Virus record (IMG/VR): IMGVR_UViG_3300042564_002458
Location: 1 to 64,000 of that record
Reading direction: 5' to 3' (one strand)
Source of the DNA: a virus
Length of the DNA stretch: 64,000 nucleotides
Positions 33,950-43,154 of the stretch are shown here, one piece after another (positions within the stretch are counted from its first letter, which is position 1; every line of letters starts with the position of its first letter). A model generated the notes under the pieces. It ran no database searches, was not told the DNA's origin, and was given only the letters and a program-made list of their open reading frames with translations. A program made the position numbers and the translations under genes.

Positions 33950-34186
33950 ATGAATCCAAATTTTCTCAAAGCCCTGACTGAGCCTACGGTTTTTGTCGTA
34001 AGTATGAAATATACATTAGACGGTCAGGATATTGATGATGTTGATGCCGATCAAGTGGCAGAAATGGTTCGTGGCGTTTTCTCTACTGAGAAAGCCGCAT
34101 TGGATTTTGTCAAGACTAAGAATAAAGAATATAAGGGACAAGATGATGTTCATTTCACCGTTCGTATGCACTTTATTCAAGACTAA
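33950..34186 (+). CDS. Small protein (78 aa), early gene
   Basis: Acidic centre DGQDIDDVDADQVAEMVRGV; ends FTVRMHFIQD. AAAGGAAG precedes the ATG. Not recognised. Confidence 0.6.
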   Translation: MNPNFLKALTEPTVFVVSMKYTLDGQDIDDVDADQVAEMVRGVFSTEKAALDFVKTKNKEYKGQDDVHFTVRMHFIQD

Positions 34187-34188
34187 TT

Positions 34189-34242
34189 TGTTGTTTAAAT
34201 ACAACAGTATTAATTGACAACAAATCCATATTCCTGTATAAT
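34189..34242 (+). promoter_or_regulatory. 18-bp palindrome plus sigma70-type promoter
   Basis: TGTTGT-TTAAAT-ACAACA (34189-34206), 7 bp, TTGACA (34214-34219), 17 bp, TATAAT (34237-34242). From the palindrome through the leader it is almost a copy of the preceding cassette. Confidence 0.85.
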
Positions 34243-34273
34243 ATACACATACACTGATGAAAAGGAAGTAAAT

Positions 34274-34543
34274 ATGAAAGTTGATTTAAGCCCACAATCT
34301 AATCGTTTTGTTGAGTCAATTCTAGTTGCCTGTCCGGCTGGTTTACGTGAACGTGCCACATATAAAAATATTCCCATTGAATATTTGCCACAAGTCCGTG
34401 CCTATTTCAAATCACTGGGTAAAAAAATTCATGTTCGTTTTCGCGGCCCACGTAATAACCCACTTGACCGCCGTTATCGTAATCAACGAATGCAAGATTG
34501 TGTCAAACAATTCGCTAATCGTTTCACGATTTATTTTAAATAA
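34274..34543 (+). CDS. Small basic phage protein (89 aa), early gene
   Basis: The ATG at 34274 follows AAAGGAAGT. The peptide is strongly basic (KKIHVRFRGPRNNPLDRRYR) with SPQSNRFVESILVACPAGLR before it; it could bind nucleic acid. A related protein is common in phages in my recollection. Confidence 0.65.
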   Translation: MKVDLSPQSNRFVESILVACPAGLRERATYKNIPIEYLPQVRAYFKSLGKKIHVRFRGPRNNPLDRRYRNQRMQDCVKQFANRFTIYFK

Positions 34544-34558
34544 TTTTAAGGATAAAAC

Positions 34559-34747
34559 ATGACTAACGAAGAACTCGCACGAAAAATTCGTTGTAACTGG
34601 TTTGCTGATCGTGACTCACTTGACGAGGCATTTGAATACGCCCACATGGTGATGAAGGGTGACCCAGCGACAATGACTGCCATGTACGTGATTTTGAATA
34701 CTGTGGCTAAAGAACTTCTCAAATTAGAACAAAAGGAAACTGTATAA
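34559..34747 (+). CDS. Small helical protein (62 aa)
   Basis: MTNEELARKIRCNWFADRDS, then a helical segment. Coupled to the next gene by TAATG. Not recognised. Confidence 0.55.
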   Translation: MTNEELARKIRCNWFADRDSLDEAFEYAHMVMKGDPATMTAMYVILNTVAKELLKLEQKETV

Positions 34748-35178
34748 TGGCAACTCGCTCAACAATCGCCGTAATTCATGAAGACGGAACTGTATCACAA
34801 ATTTATTGTCATTATGATGGTTATGTATCACATAATGGTCAACTATTAGTAACAAATTATAATAGTCTTTTAGCTGCCGAATTTTTGGTAAGTAAAGGCG
34901 ACCTCAGTACATTGGGTGAACGTGTTACTGCTCAAGGTGAACATTCATTTTCAAATCCTGAAGATGGTGTATGCGTTTATTATGGTCGTGATCGTGGCGA
35001 AACTGGGGTTGAACCTCGTGTATTTGCCAGTGTTCATGATTATCGTCTTTATGCCAAACTTCAAGAAGTAAATTACTTGTTTATCAATGGCGAATGGTTA
35101 TATCAATATGAAGTCAATGATCCCACTATGAAATCTGTGGCAGAAGAATTGAAATTTTGCACTCCAATTGAAGATTGA
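34747..35178 (+). CDS. Conserved-type phage protein, MATRSTIAV family (143 aa)
   Basis: It starts MATRSTIAVIHEDGTVSQIY and continues with CHYDGYVSHNG, a pattern I recall from many bacterial and phage genomes without assigned function. Confidence 0.7.
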   Translation: MATRSTIAVIHEDGTVSQIYCHYDGYVSHNGQLLVTNYNSLLAAEFLVSKGDLSTLGERVTAQGEHSFSNPEDGVCVYYGRDRGETGVEPRVFASVHDYRLYAKLQEVNYLFINGEWLYQYEVNDPTMKSVAEELKFCTPIED

Positions 35179-35182
35179 AGAA

Positions 35183-35533
35183 ATGAAATTTCTTAAAGAA
35201 CTTACGGAATGGTCAGATAATACTCCCAATCATACTTATCTAGTAGTAGATAGTAAAGATAAGATGTTGGGATATATTCGGTCGGATTCTAAGAAATTAG
35301 AAATGTTCAAGCAGCCCTTGCCATTTGATGCTCGCCGCCGCAAGTTTACAGAAGTTGCCAATACTTTTGGTTATGTAGAACCAAAATTGGTAAATACTGC
35401 TAATAGTTGGCAGGTGAAATCGTCAAGTGGATCAGTATATACACTAGAACGAAATGATGGACGTATCTCATGTAGTTGTAGCGGGTTTAAATTTAGAGGG
35501 AAATGTAAACATGTTGAGGCTGAGACTGTATGA
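35183..35533 (+). CDS. SWIM-type zinc-finger protein (116 aa)
   Basis: The ATG at 35183 is preferred to the overlapping TTG. The C-terminal CSCSGFKFRGKCKH (CxC...CxH) is a SWIM zinc finger, likely for nucleic-acid or protein contact. GSVYTLERNDGRISCSC matches small SWIM proteins seen in phages. Confidence 0.75.
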   Translation: MKFLKELTEWSDNTPNHTYLVVDSKDKMLGYIRSDSKKLEMFKQPLPFDARRRKFTEVANTFGYVEPKLVNTANSWQVKSSSGSVYTLERNDGRISCSCSGFKFRGKCKHVEAETV

Positions 35534-35691
35534 AAAACAGTAATTTCAGAAAATGGGTAGAAGACATTTGGAAAGAGAATTGTGAAGAATGTCGTGAATG
35601 GCGAGAAACCCCTTTAACACTAAATTTATATTGGAACAAATATAAATGGTGGTTAAAACGAGAATTCAAATATCGTAATTTGGACAAATAA
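35530..35691 (+). CDS. Small Trp-rich protein (53 aa)
   Basis: ATGA overlap with the SWIM gene. WKENCEECREWRETP, then YWNKYKWWLKREFKYR. Not recognised beyond similarity to small phage proteins. Confidence 0.55.
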   Translation: MKNSNFRKWVEDIWKENCEECREWRETPLTLNLYWNKYKWWLKREFKYRNLDK

Positions 35692-35743
35692 TCTATTGTA
35701 GTTAATATCAATAAATGTTATAATTAGTTATATAGGAAATAAA

Positions 35744-35869
35744 ATGAAATTTTTAGCTGGTGTTGTAGTTGGTGTTGTTCTCTCTGTTATTGGAGTGGAT
35801 GGTGCTGTTCGTGTACTTACCAATGCCGTAGATTCTATCAAAACATATTCACAAGGTTTGTCCAAATAA
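35744..35869 (+). CDS. Small membrane protein (41 aa)
   Basis: MKFLAGVVVGVVLSVIGVDG is one hydrophobic helix; a short polar tail follows. TAGGAAAT precedes the ATG and TAATG links it to the next gene. Confidence 0.55.
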   Translation: MKFLAGVVVGVVLSVIGVDGAVRVLTNAVDSIKTYSQGLSK

Positions 35870-36132
35870 TGTTTAACTTTTTAAAATCATCAAAATCTGA
35901 TTATATTGTTCCGTCTGAAACTGTTCCGTCTGAAATTCCATATTCTATTCCAGAGAAAAAACAAGCTAACGGTGGATATACTGTTGGGATCAATAGTATG
36001 GGTTTTACTACATTGACATTAATTGATGGTAATTCTAGTATTACTATGACCATGTCTGACACTGGGATCAATAAACTTATCAGTCTATTACAGGCTGCTT
36101 TGCCAGAAGAACATGATGGAGTTGAAGAATGA
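35869..36132 (+). CDS. Hypothetical protein (87 aa)
   Basis: GGYTVGINSMGFTTLTLIDG and a C-terminal helix INKLISLLQAALPEEHDG. Small beta-sheet domain; not recognised. Confidence 0.55.
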   Translation: MFNFLKSSKSDYIVPSETVPSEIPYSIPEKKQANGGYTVGINSMGFTTLTLIDGNSSITMTMSDTGINKLISLLQAALPEEHDGVEE

Positions 36133-36332
36133 AATACGATAGATTTGATTTAGAACAACAAATACTAGATTGTTGGAAAATCACAGATGATATTCCCATG
36201 ATGGAACAACAAGACGCAAATACCGCGGACATGACTAGTTTGGCATGTGTGTATGAATACAAGTTCAAAAAACTTTGGGATACATTTACACATCTAGTTG
36301 AAACTAAACAATTTAAATGGAATGATGAATGA
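36129..36332 (+). CDS. Hypothetical protein (67 aa)
   Basis: ATGA overlap at both ends. DLEQQILDCWKITDDIPMME begins a helical protein of a kind seen in cyanophages; function unknown. Confidence 0.6.
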   Translation: MKYDRFDLEQQILDCWKITDDIPMMEQQDANTADMTSLACVYEYKFKKLWDTFTHLVETKQFKWNDE

Positions 36333-36529
36333 AAGTTAATTTTTATTATGTAGTTAAAGTACATCAACCTGGAACTGATAGTATAGATCGTTCGGCTGAT
36401 GCAGAATATGTGGCTGGCCCATTTAGAACAGATGGCGAAGGTCGCGATTATATCAAAGATAATTTTATTCTTCAAAGTGATCGTATGATTCATACAGTTG
36501 TACATATTAATACAAAAGTGACTCTATAA
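36329..36529 (+). CDS. Hypothetical protein (66 aa)
   Basis: Blocks ADAEYVAGPFRTDGEGRDYI. Coupled on both sides (ATGA, TAATG). Not recognised. Confidence 0.55.
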   Translation: MKVNFYYVVKVHQPGTDSIDRSADAEYVAGPFRTDGEGRDYIKDNFILQSDRMIHTVVHINTKVTL

Positions 36530-36816
36530 TGAACTATAAATGGATTGGTTCTATTTCAGAAAAAGATCATTATTTGATTTGGGGTATTATTGAACTTGAT
36601 CGTGCAGGTTTTGATCCAGTTGCCAATGATAATGTCAATACATATAGAATGTTTAGTGGTCGTTCAGATAAAAAATTAACTACTAAAAATTTTATTGATA
36701 CTGAAGGTAGTATCATTGAATTAATCAAACGTAAACAACTTAAAGGATATACACTTCTTTCAGAACAAAAATTCTTAGAGTTAATTCCAAACGTGAAAAG
36801 CACATTGACAGTATGA
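36529..36816 (+). CDS. Hypothetical protein (95 aa)
   Basis: KDHYLIWGIIELDRAG and FSGRSDKKLTTKNF; basic C-terminal half. Coupled to the next gene by ATGA. Not recognised. Confidence 0.55.
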   Translation: MNYKWIGSISEKDHYLIWGIIELDRAGFDPVANDNVNTYRMFSGRSDKKLTTKNFIDTEGSIIELIKRKQLKGYTLLSEQKFLELIPNVKSTLTV

Positions 36817-37019
36817 TTGATCTTGATGAACAACCATTGACATTTGGTAAATATATCGGATATAGTTCTGATAAAATCGCCAAAACTGATCCAGAATATT
36901 TGATTTGGCTATATGATAATAGCGAAGTAAAACCATGTACTAAACATCTACGTGATTTATGTGAGATGGATATTCACGAAGAACAAGAATGGTTTAATGA
37001 TAATGACATGGAATGTTAA
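36813..37019 (+). CDS. Small protein of the FGKY...DPEYLIWL type (68 aa)
   Basis: PLTFGKYIGYSSDKIAKTDP and EYLIWLYDN match the short domain found in DUF3820-like proteins and in some exonuclease C-termini. Function unknown. Confidence 0.6.
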   Translation: MIDLDEQPLTFGKYIGYSSDKIAKTDPEYLIWLYDNSEVKPCTKHLRDLCEMDIHEEQEWFNDNDMEC

Positions 37020-37028
37020 AGGCATAAT

Positions 37029-38357
37029 ATGAGTTCAAATTGGATTAGAAAATTAAACGAATCAAATAGTAAACTTCATAAAGAGGATGTTTATAAACAA
37101 GCATTGTCTTTTGCAACATTAGGTGATAATAACAGTCATCGTTTTCTCACGTTGGTTCATTATTGTTATAATCCAATGATAACATTTGGAGTAAAACAAG
37201 TTCCAGAAACTGTTGGAATCACTAACGCAGAAAACCCATGGACAGAATTTCAAAGTTTATTAGATTCTTTAAGTCGTAGAGAATTAACTGGTAATGCAGC
37301 TCGTGATGCTATTGATGCAATGAGTCTACGTTTTGATACAGACGAATGGAATGAATTTTGTGCGGCGGTATTACGAAAAGATTTACGAACCAATTGTAGT
37401 GAAAAGACAATTAATAAAGTTTGTAAAAAAACTGATTATGAGATTCCAATTTTCAGTTGTCAATTGGCAACCAGTTGTGAAGATCGACCACAAATGAAAG
37501 GTGAAATGCGACTTGAACCAAAATTGGATGGGGTTCGAGTTCTCATGTGGTGCGCATATGATGAATTAAATGATGCTGTGGCAGTAGTTCCATATAGTCG
37601 TAATGGAAAAGTATTTGATAATTTTGGTCATATTGAAAGTCAAATTTCAAATCAATTAAAACATATTTGTAAAATTACAGGATATAATTCATTCTTTCTG
37701 GATGGTGAAGTAGTAGGTAAATCATTTAATGAGTTGATGAGAGTGGCTCGTAAAAAAGATGGTGTCGCGGCTACTGATAGTGTATTTCATATATTTGATT
37801 TTATACCTCATGTTAATTTTAAAGAAGGTTATTGGAATTCTCAACTATATAAGCGACTATCTGTCTTAGATAAAATGAAACGTTTTATTAACAAAATGTC
37901 AAGTGTAGAATATCCAGATCATTTGATTGTTAATTTAGATACAAGTCAGGGTCGTAATCAAATGGAACGTTATGCCAAAGATTGTGTCAATGATGGTTAT
38001 GAAGGTATTATGATTAAATCCATGGAAGCCCCATATGAATGTAGACGTAGCACATTCTGGATGAAATGGAAACCTGTAATTACAGTTGACTTACAAATTG
38101 TTGAAGTAGAACAGGGTACTGGTAAAAATAGTAAACGAATGGGTGCTTTTGTTTGTGAGGGTACAGATGATGGTAAATTCATTAGTGTGAATGTTGGTAG
38201 CGGAGTGTCGGATTCTGAACGAGAATCATATTGGGAAAATCGTGATCAATTAATTGGTCGTACAGTTGAAATTTTATGTGATAGTGTAAGTCAGAATCAG
38301 GATGAAACCTATTCTTTACGCTTTCCACGCTTTGTTCGTTTTAGAGATGATAAGTAA
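37029..38357 (+). CDS. ATP-dependent DNA ligase
   Basis: The nucleotidyl-acceptor motif EPKLDGVR places the active Lys near residue 165; later motifs SFFLDGEVV, DGYEGIMIKS and WMKWKP are present, then an OB-fold-like C-terminus. At 442 aa it is close to T4 ligase gp30 (487 aa). It seals Okazaki fragments and repair nicks. Confidence 0.85.
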   Translation: MSSNWIRKLNESNSKLHKEDVYKQALSFATLGDNNSHRFLTLVHYCYNPMITFGVKQVPETVGITNAENPWTEFQSLLDSLSRRELTGNAARDAIDAMSLRFDTDEWNEFCAAVLRKDLRTNCSEKTINKVCKKTDYEIPIFSCQLATSCEDRPQMKGEMRLEPKLDGVRVLMWCAYDELNDAVAVVPYSRNGKVFDNFGHIESQISNQLKHICKITGYNSFFLDGEVVGKSFNELMRVARKKDGVAATDSVFHIFDFIPHVNFKEGYWNSQLYKRLSVLDKMKRFINKMSSVEYPDHLIVNLDTSQGRNQMERYAKDCVNDGYEGIMIKSMEAPYECRRSTFWMKWKPVITVDLQIVEVEQGTGKNSKRMGAFVCEGTDDGKFISVNVGSGVSDSERESYWENRDQLIGRTVEILCDSVSQNQDETYSLRFPRFVRFRDDK

Positions 38358-38371
38358 TTAAGGAGATTATC

Positions 38372-39412
38372 ATGGTAACAATTGTTAAAAGTGAATGGCA
38401 TCAGGTAGAAAAACGTTATAATTTTGATTTTGACGAATCTATCTTATCTGAAATTTATCCTGATTTAGAAGAGGATGATATTAAAACACTACTAGTTAGA
38501 ATTCAAAATGGTGAGATTGATATTGAAGAATTAGTCAATAATGCCTGGGAAAATAGTGTTGATATTGATTGGGATTGGATGGATAAGGATGATTGGTGGA
38601 CTGATCGTAAAGGTGGATATGAAGTTACATACAGTGTGTCAGACGAATCAACAGAGATCAATCTTCCGTATTCAGTCGCCTGGCCATTTCCGGCTAGTAG
38701 TATAGTTCCCGAAACTGATGAAGTTGAAGATAAAGAAATATTAAACATGTTAGCTGAATTAACTGGTGCCTATGAAAAAAAACTTGAAAATTCAGAAATA
38801 AAAGAATTTACTATCAAACTTTATGGTCGTGGAACTGATCGTGGTATTGGTACTATTACCAAGGAACAATATGAATATTGGAATGAACATAGTGATGATC
38901 TAGGTGATGCACTTAATGATCAATATGATTATGAAGAAAATGAAACACCAGAAGATGCCAAACTTCCATATGAATATTATAATGAATATGAAGATATTGC
39001 CTTTGAAACTGGAATAGATGAAGATTCATGTTATATTTCAATCACTGATTCAGATGGTAATGAATTATATGATGATGAATTGTTTTCGTTCTTGACCACA
39101 GTTCATGGTGATTCTGACTCATGTGATGAGGCTACTGAAGAAAAAGACGAAGTATATTTTAATACTGCCTGTATGTCAGAGGGATATTATGTATATTGGC
39201 AACAGGGTGGTAAAGGAACATATTTTGAAGGAACAATTGAAATTGATAAAGATTCAGAATTTAATCCAAAATTATTAAAGTTTAACACTGTTGATTTTGA
39301 TGGTAATAGTATGGTTACCAATGTATTATATGATGATGAAGACATTGAAAATAGTGGTGGAGAATGGTCTGGTAAATGGGACGATTATCAAGTTATTAAA
39401 TTGGGATTATAA
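38372..39412 (+). CDS. Acidic hypothetical protein (346 aa)
   Basis: Very acidic, with Asp/Glu/Tyr-rich segments (DWDWMDKDDWWTD, YDYEENETPEDA). AAGGAG precedes the ATG. No domain recognised; the composition would suit a nucleic-acid mimic or structural protein, but this is speculation. Confidence 0.65.
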   Translation: MVTIVKSEWHQVEKRYNFDFDESILSEIYPDLEEDDIKTLLVRIQNGEIDIEELVNNAWENSVDIDWDWMDKDDWWTDRKGGYEVTYSVSDESTEINLPYSVAWPFPASSIVPETDEVEDKEILNMLAELTGAYEKKLENSEIKEFTIKLYGRGTDRGIGTITKEQYEYWNEHSDDLGDALNDQYDYEENETPEDAKLPYEYYNEYEDIAFETGIDEDSCYISITDSDGNELYDDELFSFLTTVHGDSDSCDEATEEKDEVYFNTACMSEGYYVYWQQGGKGTYFEGTIEIDKDSEFNPKLLKFNTVDFDGNSMVTNVLYDDEDIENSGGEWSGKWDDYQVIKLGL

Positions 39413-39633
39413 TGTCTAGTGACATAGAACAATTTATTGGAAAAATATATGAGTTTGATGATGGTAGATCAATTAAGATTATTGATGTAACCTTACGAGA
39501 TACTGGCGAAGTTCAATACTATGTTAACTATGAAGTTAAGTATTCTAAAACTAGTATACCAAAAAGAATGTTAATGACTGAAAAAGAATTTATAAGTAAC
39601 TTCAATCATTTATTCTTTGATAAGGGTTTTTAG
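39412..39633 (+). CDS. Hypothetical protein (73 aa)
   Basis: TAATG-coupled to the gene before. EFDDGRSIKIIDVTLRDTG followed by QYYVNYEVKY suggests a small beta barrel. Not recognised. Confidence 0.55.
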   Translation: MSSDIEQFIGKIYEFDDGRSIKIIDVTLRDTGEVQYYVNYEVKYSKTSIPKRMLMTEKEFISNFNHLFFDKGF

Positions 39634-39645
39634 AAACAACTTTAT

Positions 39646-39653
39646 GATAAATA
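39646..39653 (+). promoter_or_regulatory. Late-promoter-like motif GATAAATA
   Basis: Only 4 nt separate it from the ATG at 39658; no Shine-Dalgarno fits between. Confidence 0.5.
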
Positions 39654-39657
39654 CTAC

Positions 39658-41589
39658 ATGCTATTAACTTATCTTATGTTATCAGTGGCTCTGTGTCTCA
39701 GCGCAGTAGCCGCTTTTTATTCTATAGTTGGTCTTACAGCGATATTTGCCGCGGCTGTAATTCCAGTTATCATCATGGGATCAATATTAGAAATAGCCAA
39801 ACTGGTAATTACAGTTTGGTTACATGAGTTTTGGACACAAGTCAAACTCACAATGAAAATATATTTGATTCCTGCCGTGATCACACTGATGTTCATTACT
39901 AGTATGGGTATCTTTGGATTCTTATCCAAAGCACATATTGAACAAGTGGGGGTTGGTCAAGAAAACGCAGCACAATTACAACGAATAACTGTAGAGATAC
40001 AGCGTCAGACAGACATTGTAAAAGCGGCCGAAGTCAGAGCAAAGACATTAGAAACTACTGGTACCGGAGCAGATGCCAACGTACAGAGTCAAATCAATCA
40101 AGAACAACAACGAATTGATAGTTCTTATACTAGAATTCAACCAGCAATAGAAGATCAACAAAAAATCATTGACGCTCAAACAAAGATTTATCAAGATCAG
40201 ATAACAAAAATAGATGAACAACTTGCTCAATTACAAAAGTACATGGACTCAAAAGAAGTTGAACGAGTACAGACCTTGGTTGGAGTAAAACCGGATGGAG
40301 ATTGGGGTCCGGGAACAGCCAGAGCAATAATTATATGGAAGAATCTACGAGTCAATGAACGATCAGCGGCAGTATCTAAATTAGAAGAGGCTAATACAAA
40401 TCCTACTATAAAATCAGCCAGAGATGAGATATTGCGTATAAGAAAAACGGTAGAAACTCAAATATCAGAGAGTAACAAACTTATTGATCGTTTACGAAAT
40501 CAATTGGGCAAGGGTGATACTGCCAGTGTAGAAACATTGGTTACAGAACAACAGGAAAAAATCAAAACTTCTAATTTAGAAATAGAAAAGTTAACACAAA
40601 AGAAATATGAACTAGAGGCTGAATATAGAAAATTAGAAGTAGAAGTTGGACCAATCAAGTATATTGCCGAATTAGTATATGGTGATAGTACTGATAAGAA
40701 TATGTTAGAGCATGCAGTTCGTTGGGTAATTATATTGATCGTGGCAGTGTTTGATCCTCTGGCAGTTATGATGTTGTTGGCTGCATCAGAAAGTATAGTA
40801 TGGATTCGTCAACGATTACCTAAACCTAAGACTGTAGTTACGGAACCAAATTTAGAAAAATCACATCATAATTCTCAATTGATAGAAGAACTAAACAGTA
40901 TGGTGTATAAATTTCAAGAAGAGAATACTTCTTTATATGATCAATTGGATGAGCGTGAACATCAATTAACAAAAGTTCAAAGTGAACGTGATAAATTATT
41001 CACTGCTCATGGTTATGAAATGGAACGAGCTGACACATTGGCAGTTAAATTGAGCGAAGTGAAAAGTAGCAAGCGTAAAAGTCTTACTGAATTACTGACA
41101 GAAACTCCTGAAAATATTGAGATTATCAAACCAGTGATCGAACCAGAAACTGTCACTGAACAAATTATAGAAATTCCAGTAGAAATACAGACTGAAGGAG
41201 TAACTACTCAAACTGTCATGTATCATCCGTCTGAGGGATATGTTACATTTGATGGAAAGTTAATAAGTATTGATGCATTGAAATCACTACGCCCAGACTT
41301 GGTACTATCAAACAATAATCACGCTACACAAATAATGTTTGGAAATAAATTCCCACAATATGCCAAGATGGGTGACATCTATATCAGAACTGATGTTGTT
41401 CCACATATTGTATTTAAATTCAATGGTCAAAAATGGATTGAAATTGATAAACAATTAAATCATTCATATTTACAGTACATTCCGTACATTCAATATTTGA
41501 TTCAAAAGATAGAAAGTGGTGAATATGATGCTGAATTATTAACCGAAGATGAGCGTGAAGAAATCGCCACTCATCTTCAACAAAAATAA
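39658..41589 (+). CDS. Large membrane protein with coiled coil and peptidoglycan-binding motif (643 aa)
   Basis: Three N-terminal membrane segments (about residues 1-50 and 63-90) lead into a long coiled coil (about 100-340). The coil is interrupted by ERVQTLVGVKPDGDWGPGTA (about 202-221), a peptidoglycan-binding-1 type motif. A further membrane segment (about 355-375) precedes a second coil and a C-terminal globular domain. Such proteins are known to me from T4-type cyanophages without clear function. A role at the cell envelope during entry or lysis is plausible. Confidence 0.65.
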   Translation: MLLTYLMLSVALCLSAVAAFYSIVGLTAIFAAAVIPVIIMGSILEIAKLVITVWLHEFWTQVKLTMKIYLIPAVITLMFITSMGIFGFLSKAHIEQVGVGQENAAQLQRITVEIQRQTDIVKAAEVRAKTLETTGTGADANVQSQINQEQQRIDSSYTRIQPAIEDQQKIIDAQTKIYQDQITKIDEQLAQLQKYMDSKEVERVQTLVGVKPDGDWGPGTARAIIIWKNLRVNERSAAVSKLEEANTNPTIKSARDEILRIRKTVETQISESNKLIDRLRNQLGKGDTASVETLVTEQQEKIKTSNLEIEKLTQKKYELEAEYRKLEVEVGPIKYIAELVYGDSTDKNMLEHAVRWVIILIVAVFDPLAVMMLLAASESIVWIRQRLPKPKTVVTEPNLEKSHHNSQLIEELNSMVYKFQEENTSLYDQLDEREHQLTKVQSERDKLFTAHGYEMERADTLAVKLSEVKSSKRKSLTELLTETPENIEIIKPVIEPETVTEQIIEIPVEIQTEGVTTQTVMYHPSEGYVTFDGKLISIDALKSLRPDLVLSNNNHATQIMFGNKFPQYAKMGDIYIRTDVVPHIVFKFNGQKWIEIDKQLNHSYLQYIPYIQYLIQKIESGEYDAELLTEDEREEIATHLQQK

Positions 41590-43152
41590 TTAGAAAGTTA
41601 AACTCAGTCCGGGCGTTATATAAAATGCACCGCTAACTGACAATGTAGTTGTTGCTGAAACACTATATGGTTGATAGGCAAATAAATTTGCACCACCGTG
41701 AAGACTCTCAGCATTACTATAATCAGTAGACAATCCAGTACTATATAGTGCATCTGAAGTTCCAACATCTAATATTTCTTGTTTAATTTGAGCAGGAGTA
41801 TAACTTGGATATTTTTGAGCCATTTGTACTGCCACTCCGGCTACATTAGGACTTGCCATACTGGTGCCACTAATACTCATTATCTTATAATTAGAATCAA
41901 ATGGATAATCAGTAGTTGCCCCGAAATCATTTACTGTACTAGTAGTACTAACAATATTTGTTCCGGGTGCCCAAATATCTACTCTGGGTCCAGACTCACT
42001 AGATCCGGCTTTACGCTCTGGACTATCATATCCTGTGCTTACATTACCTACACAAATTACGCCGGGTGCGGATGGAGGACTTCCTCCCTGCATGTAATAT
42101 CGCGAACTTACACCATCAGTAAAATAATTATCATAATCTAATCCACCAGGAACATCAATAGTTTGATAATAGTTACCGGCTGCTCCACATAATATTACTC
42201 CAGCACTTAGTAGTTCATCAACATCAACATCAACAGTTCCTACTCTGATTCCGAAGCGTTCACCTGATCCACCAATCATTCCATAATTAGGTTGTTTTGT
42301 TGTTCCTGTCCATGAAGTACCACGATATACTCCACCTTGAATATTAGTAAATGTATTAACATAACTCCAACTCATATTAACTACGGTTGGTCTTTTATAT
42401 CCAGTAACAGGATCGATTGGCTTATTTAAATGCCATCCTTTTATAACATCAAATACATCACTAACTGGTAATCCTTGAGTTCCTCCCCCATTAAGTCCCT
42501 CAACCATGACTGAGTATATTCTAGCATTTTTAGCTCGGCCATATGTTAAACCAGCAGCAATTCCGGTACAGTGTGTTCCGTGACCATCAGTATCAGTATA
42601 AAAAAGATTATCGGCTGGTTGAGTACCTGCCAATCCACTGGCTGTATACCAATTTATTTTTTGAACTCTAGTTACCCCCAATGAATCATTAAATTCTGGA
42701 TGATCACACTGTAGACCACTATCTTGAATAACAAAATCGACACCAGTACCATCTAAAATATAATCATAGTCTAATGTACCACTAGAGCCTGGAGTATTAT
42801 TAGTAGTACTGTTTAGTCTAAATAACCCCCAATTAATTCCCATGTTATTAGCGGGATTTGTACCAGGAGATTTATAATATAATCCAGTTTGAGTAGTACT
42901 AGGCATTATCATAATGTCTGTACGTTGATCTGGTGGAATTTCTACACAATATACTCTGGGATCATTTCGTAATAAGGCAGCCTCTTCATCTGATAATTCA
43001 TATGTACAGGTTCGTAAACTCAAGTCACGATTGTTGACAATTTCTACTCTACGACTTGGTACAAAACCATCCTCACTAGATAGATTTTCAATTTCATTCC
43101 AGAATTGATTATAATCAATATCTTTGTTTAAACTTACAGAATATTCTCTCAT
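41590..43152 (-). CDS. Subtilisin-like serine protease (peptidase S8), probable virion protein
   Basis: The S8 triad is complete: Asp in VIQDSGLQCDH (about residue 141), His in DGHGTHCTGIAAG (about 190) and Ser in GTSMASPNVAG (about 428). The N-terminal part (residues 1-90) may be a pro-region. There is no signal peptide. It starts 2 nt after the fibre gene on the same strand and so is probably made late and attached to the tail. It might mature the fibre or cut host surface proteins. Confidence 0.85.
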   Translation of the reverse strand: MREYSVSLNKDIDYNQFWNEIENLSSEDGFVPSRRVEIVNNRDLSLRTCTYELSDEEAALLRNDPRVYCVEIPPDQRTDIMIMPSTTQTGLYYKSPGTNPANNMGINWGLFRLNSTTNNTPGSSGTLDYDYILDGTGVDFVIQDSGLQCDHPEFNDSLGVTRVQKINWYTASGLAGTQPADNLFYTDTDGHGTHCTGIAAGLTYGRAKNARIYSVMVEGLNGGGTQGLPVSDVFDVIKGWHLNKPIDPVTGYKRPTVVNMSWSYVNTFTNIQGGVYRGTSWTGTTKQPNYGMIGGSGERFGIRVGTVDVDVDELLSAGVILCGAAGNYYQTIDVPGGLDYDNYFTDGVSSRYYMQGGSPPSAPGVICVGNVSTGYDSPERKAGSSESGPRVDIWAPGTNIVSTTSTVNDFGATTDYPFDSNYKIMSISGTSMASPNVAGVAVQMAQKYPSYTPAQIKQEILDVGTSDALYSTGLSTDYSNAESLHGGANLFAYQPYSVSATTTLSVSGAFYITPGLSLTF

Positions 43153-43154
43153 GA

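Noticed and set aside
1919-34206. TGTTGT-N6-ACAACA palindromes considered as terminators
   Set aside because: Stems are only 6-8 bp with few G-C pairs and are not followed by T tracts; their fixed distance to TTGACA fits a regulator site better.
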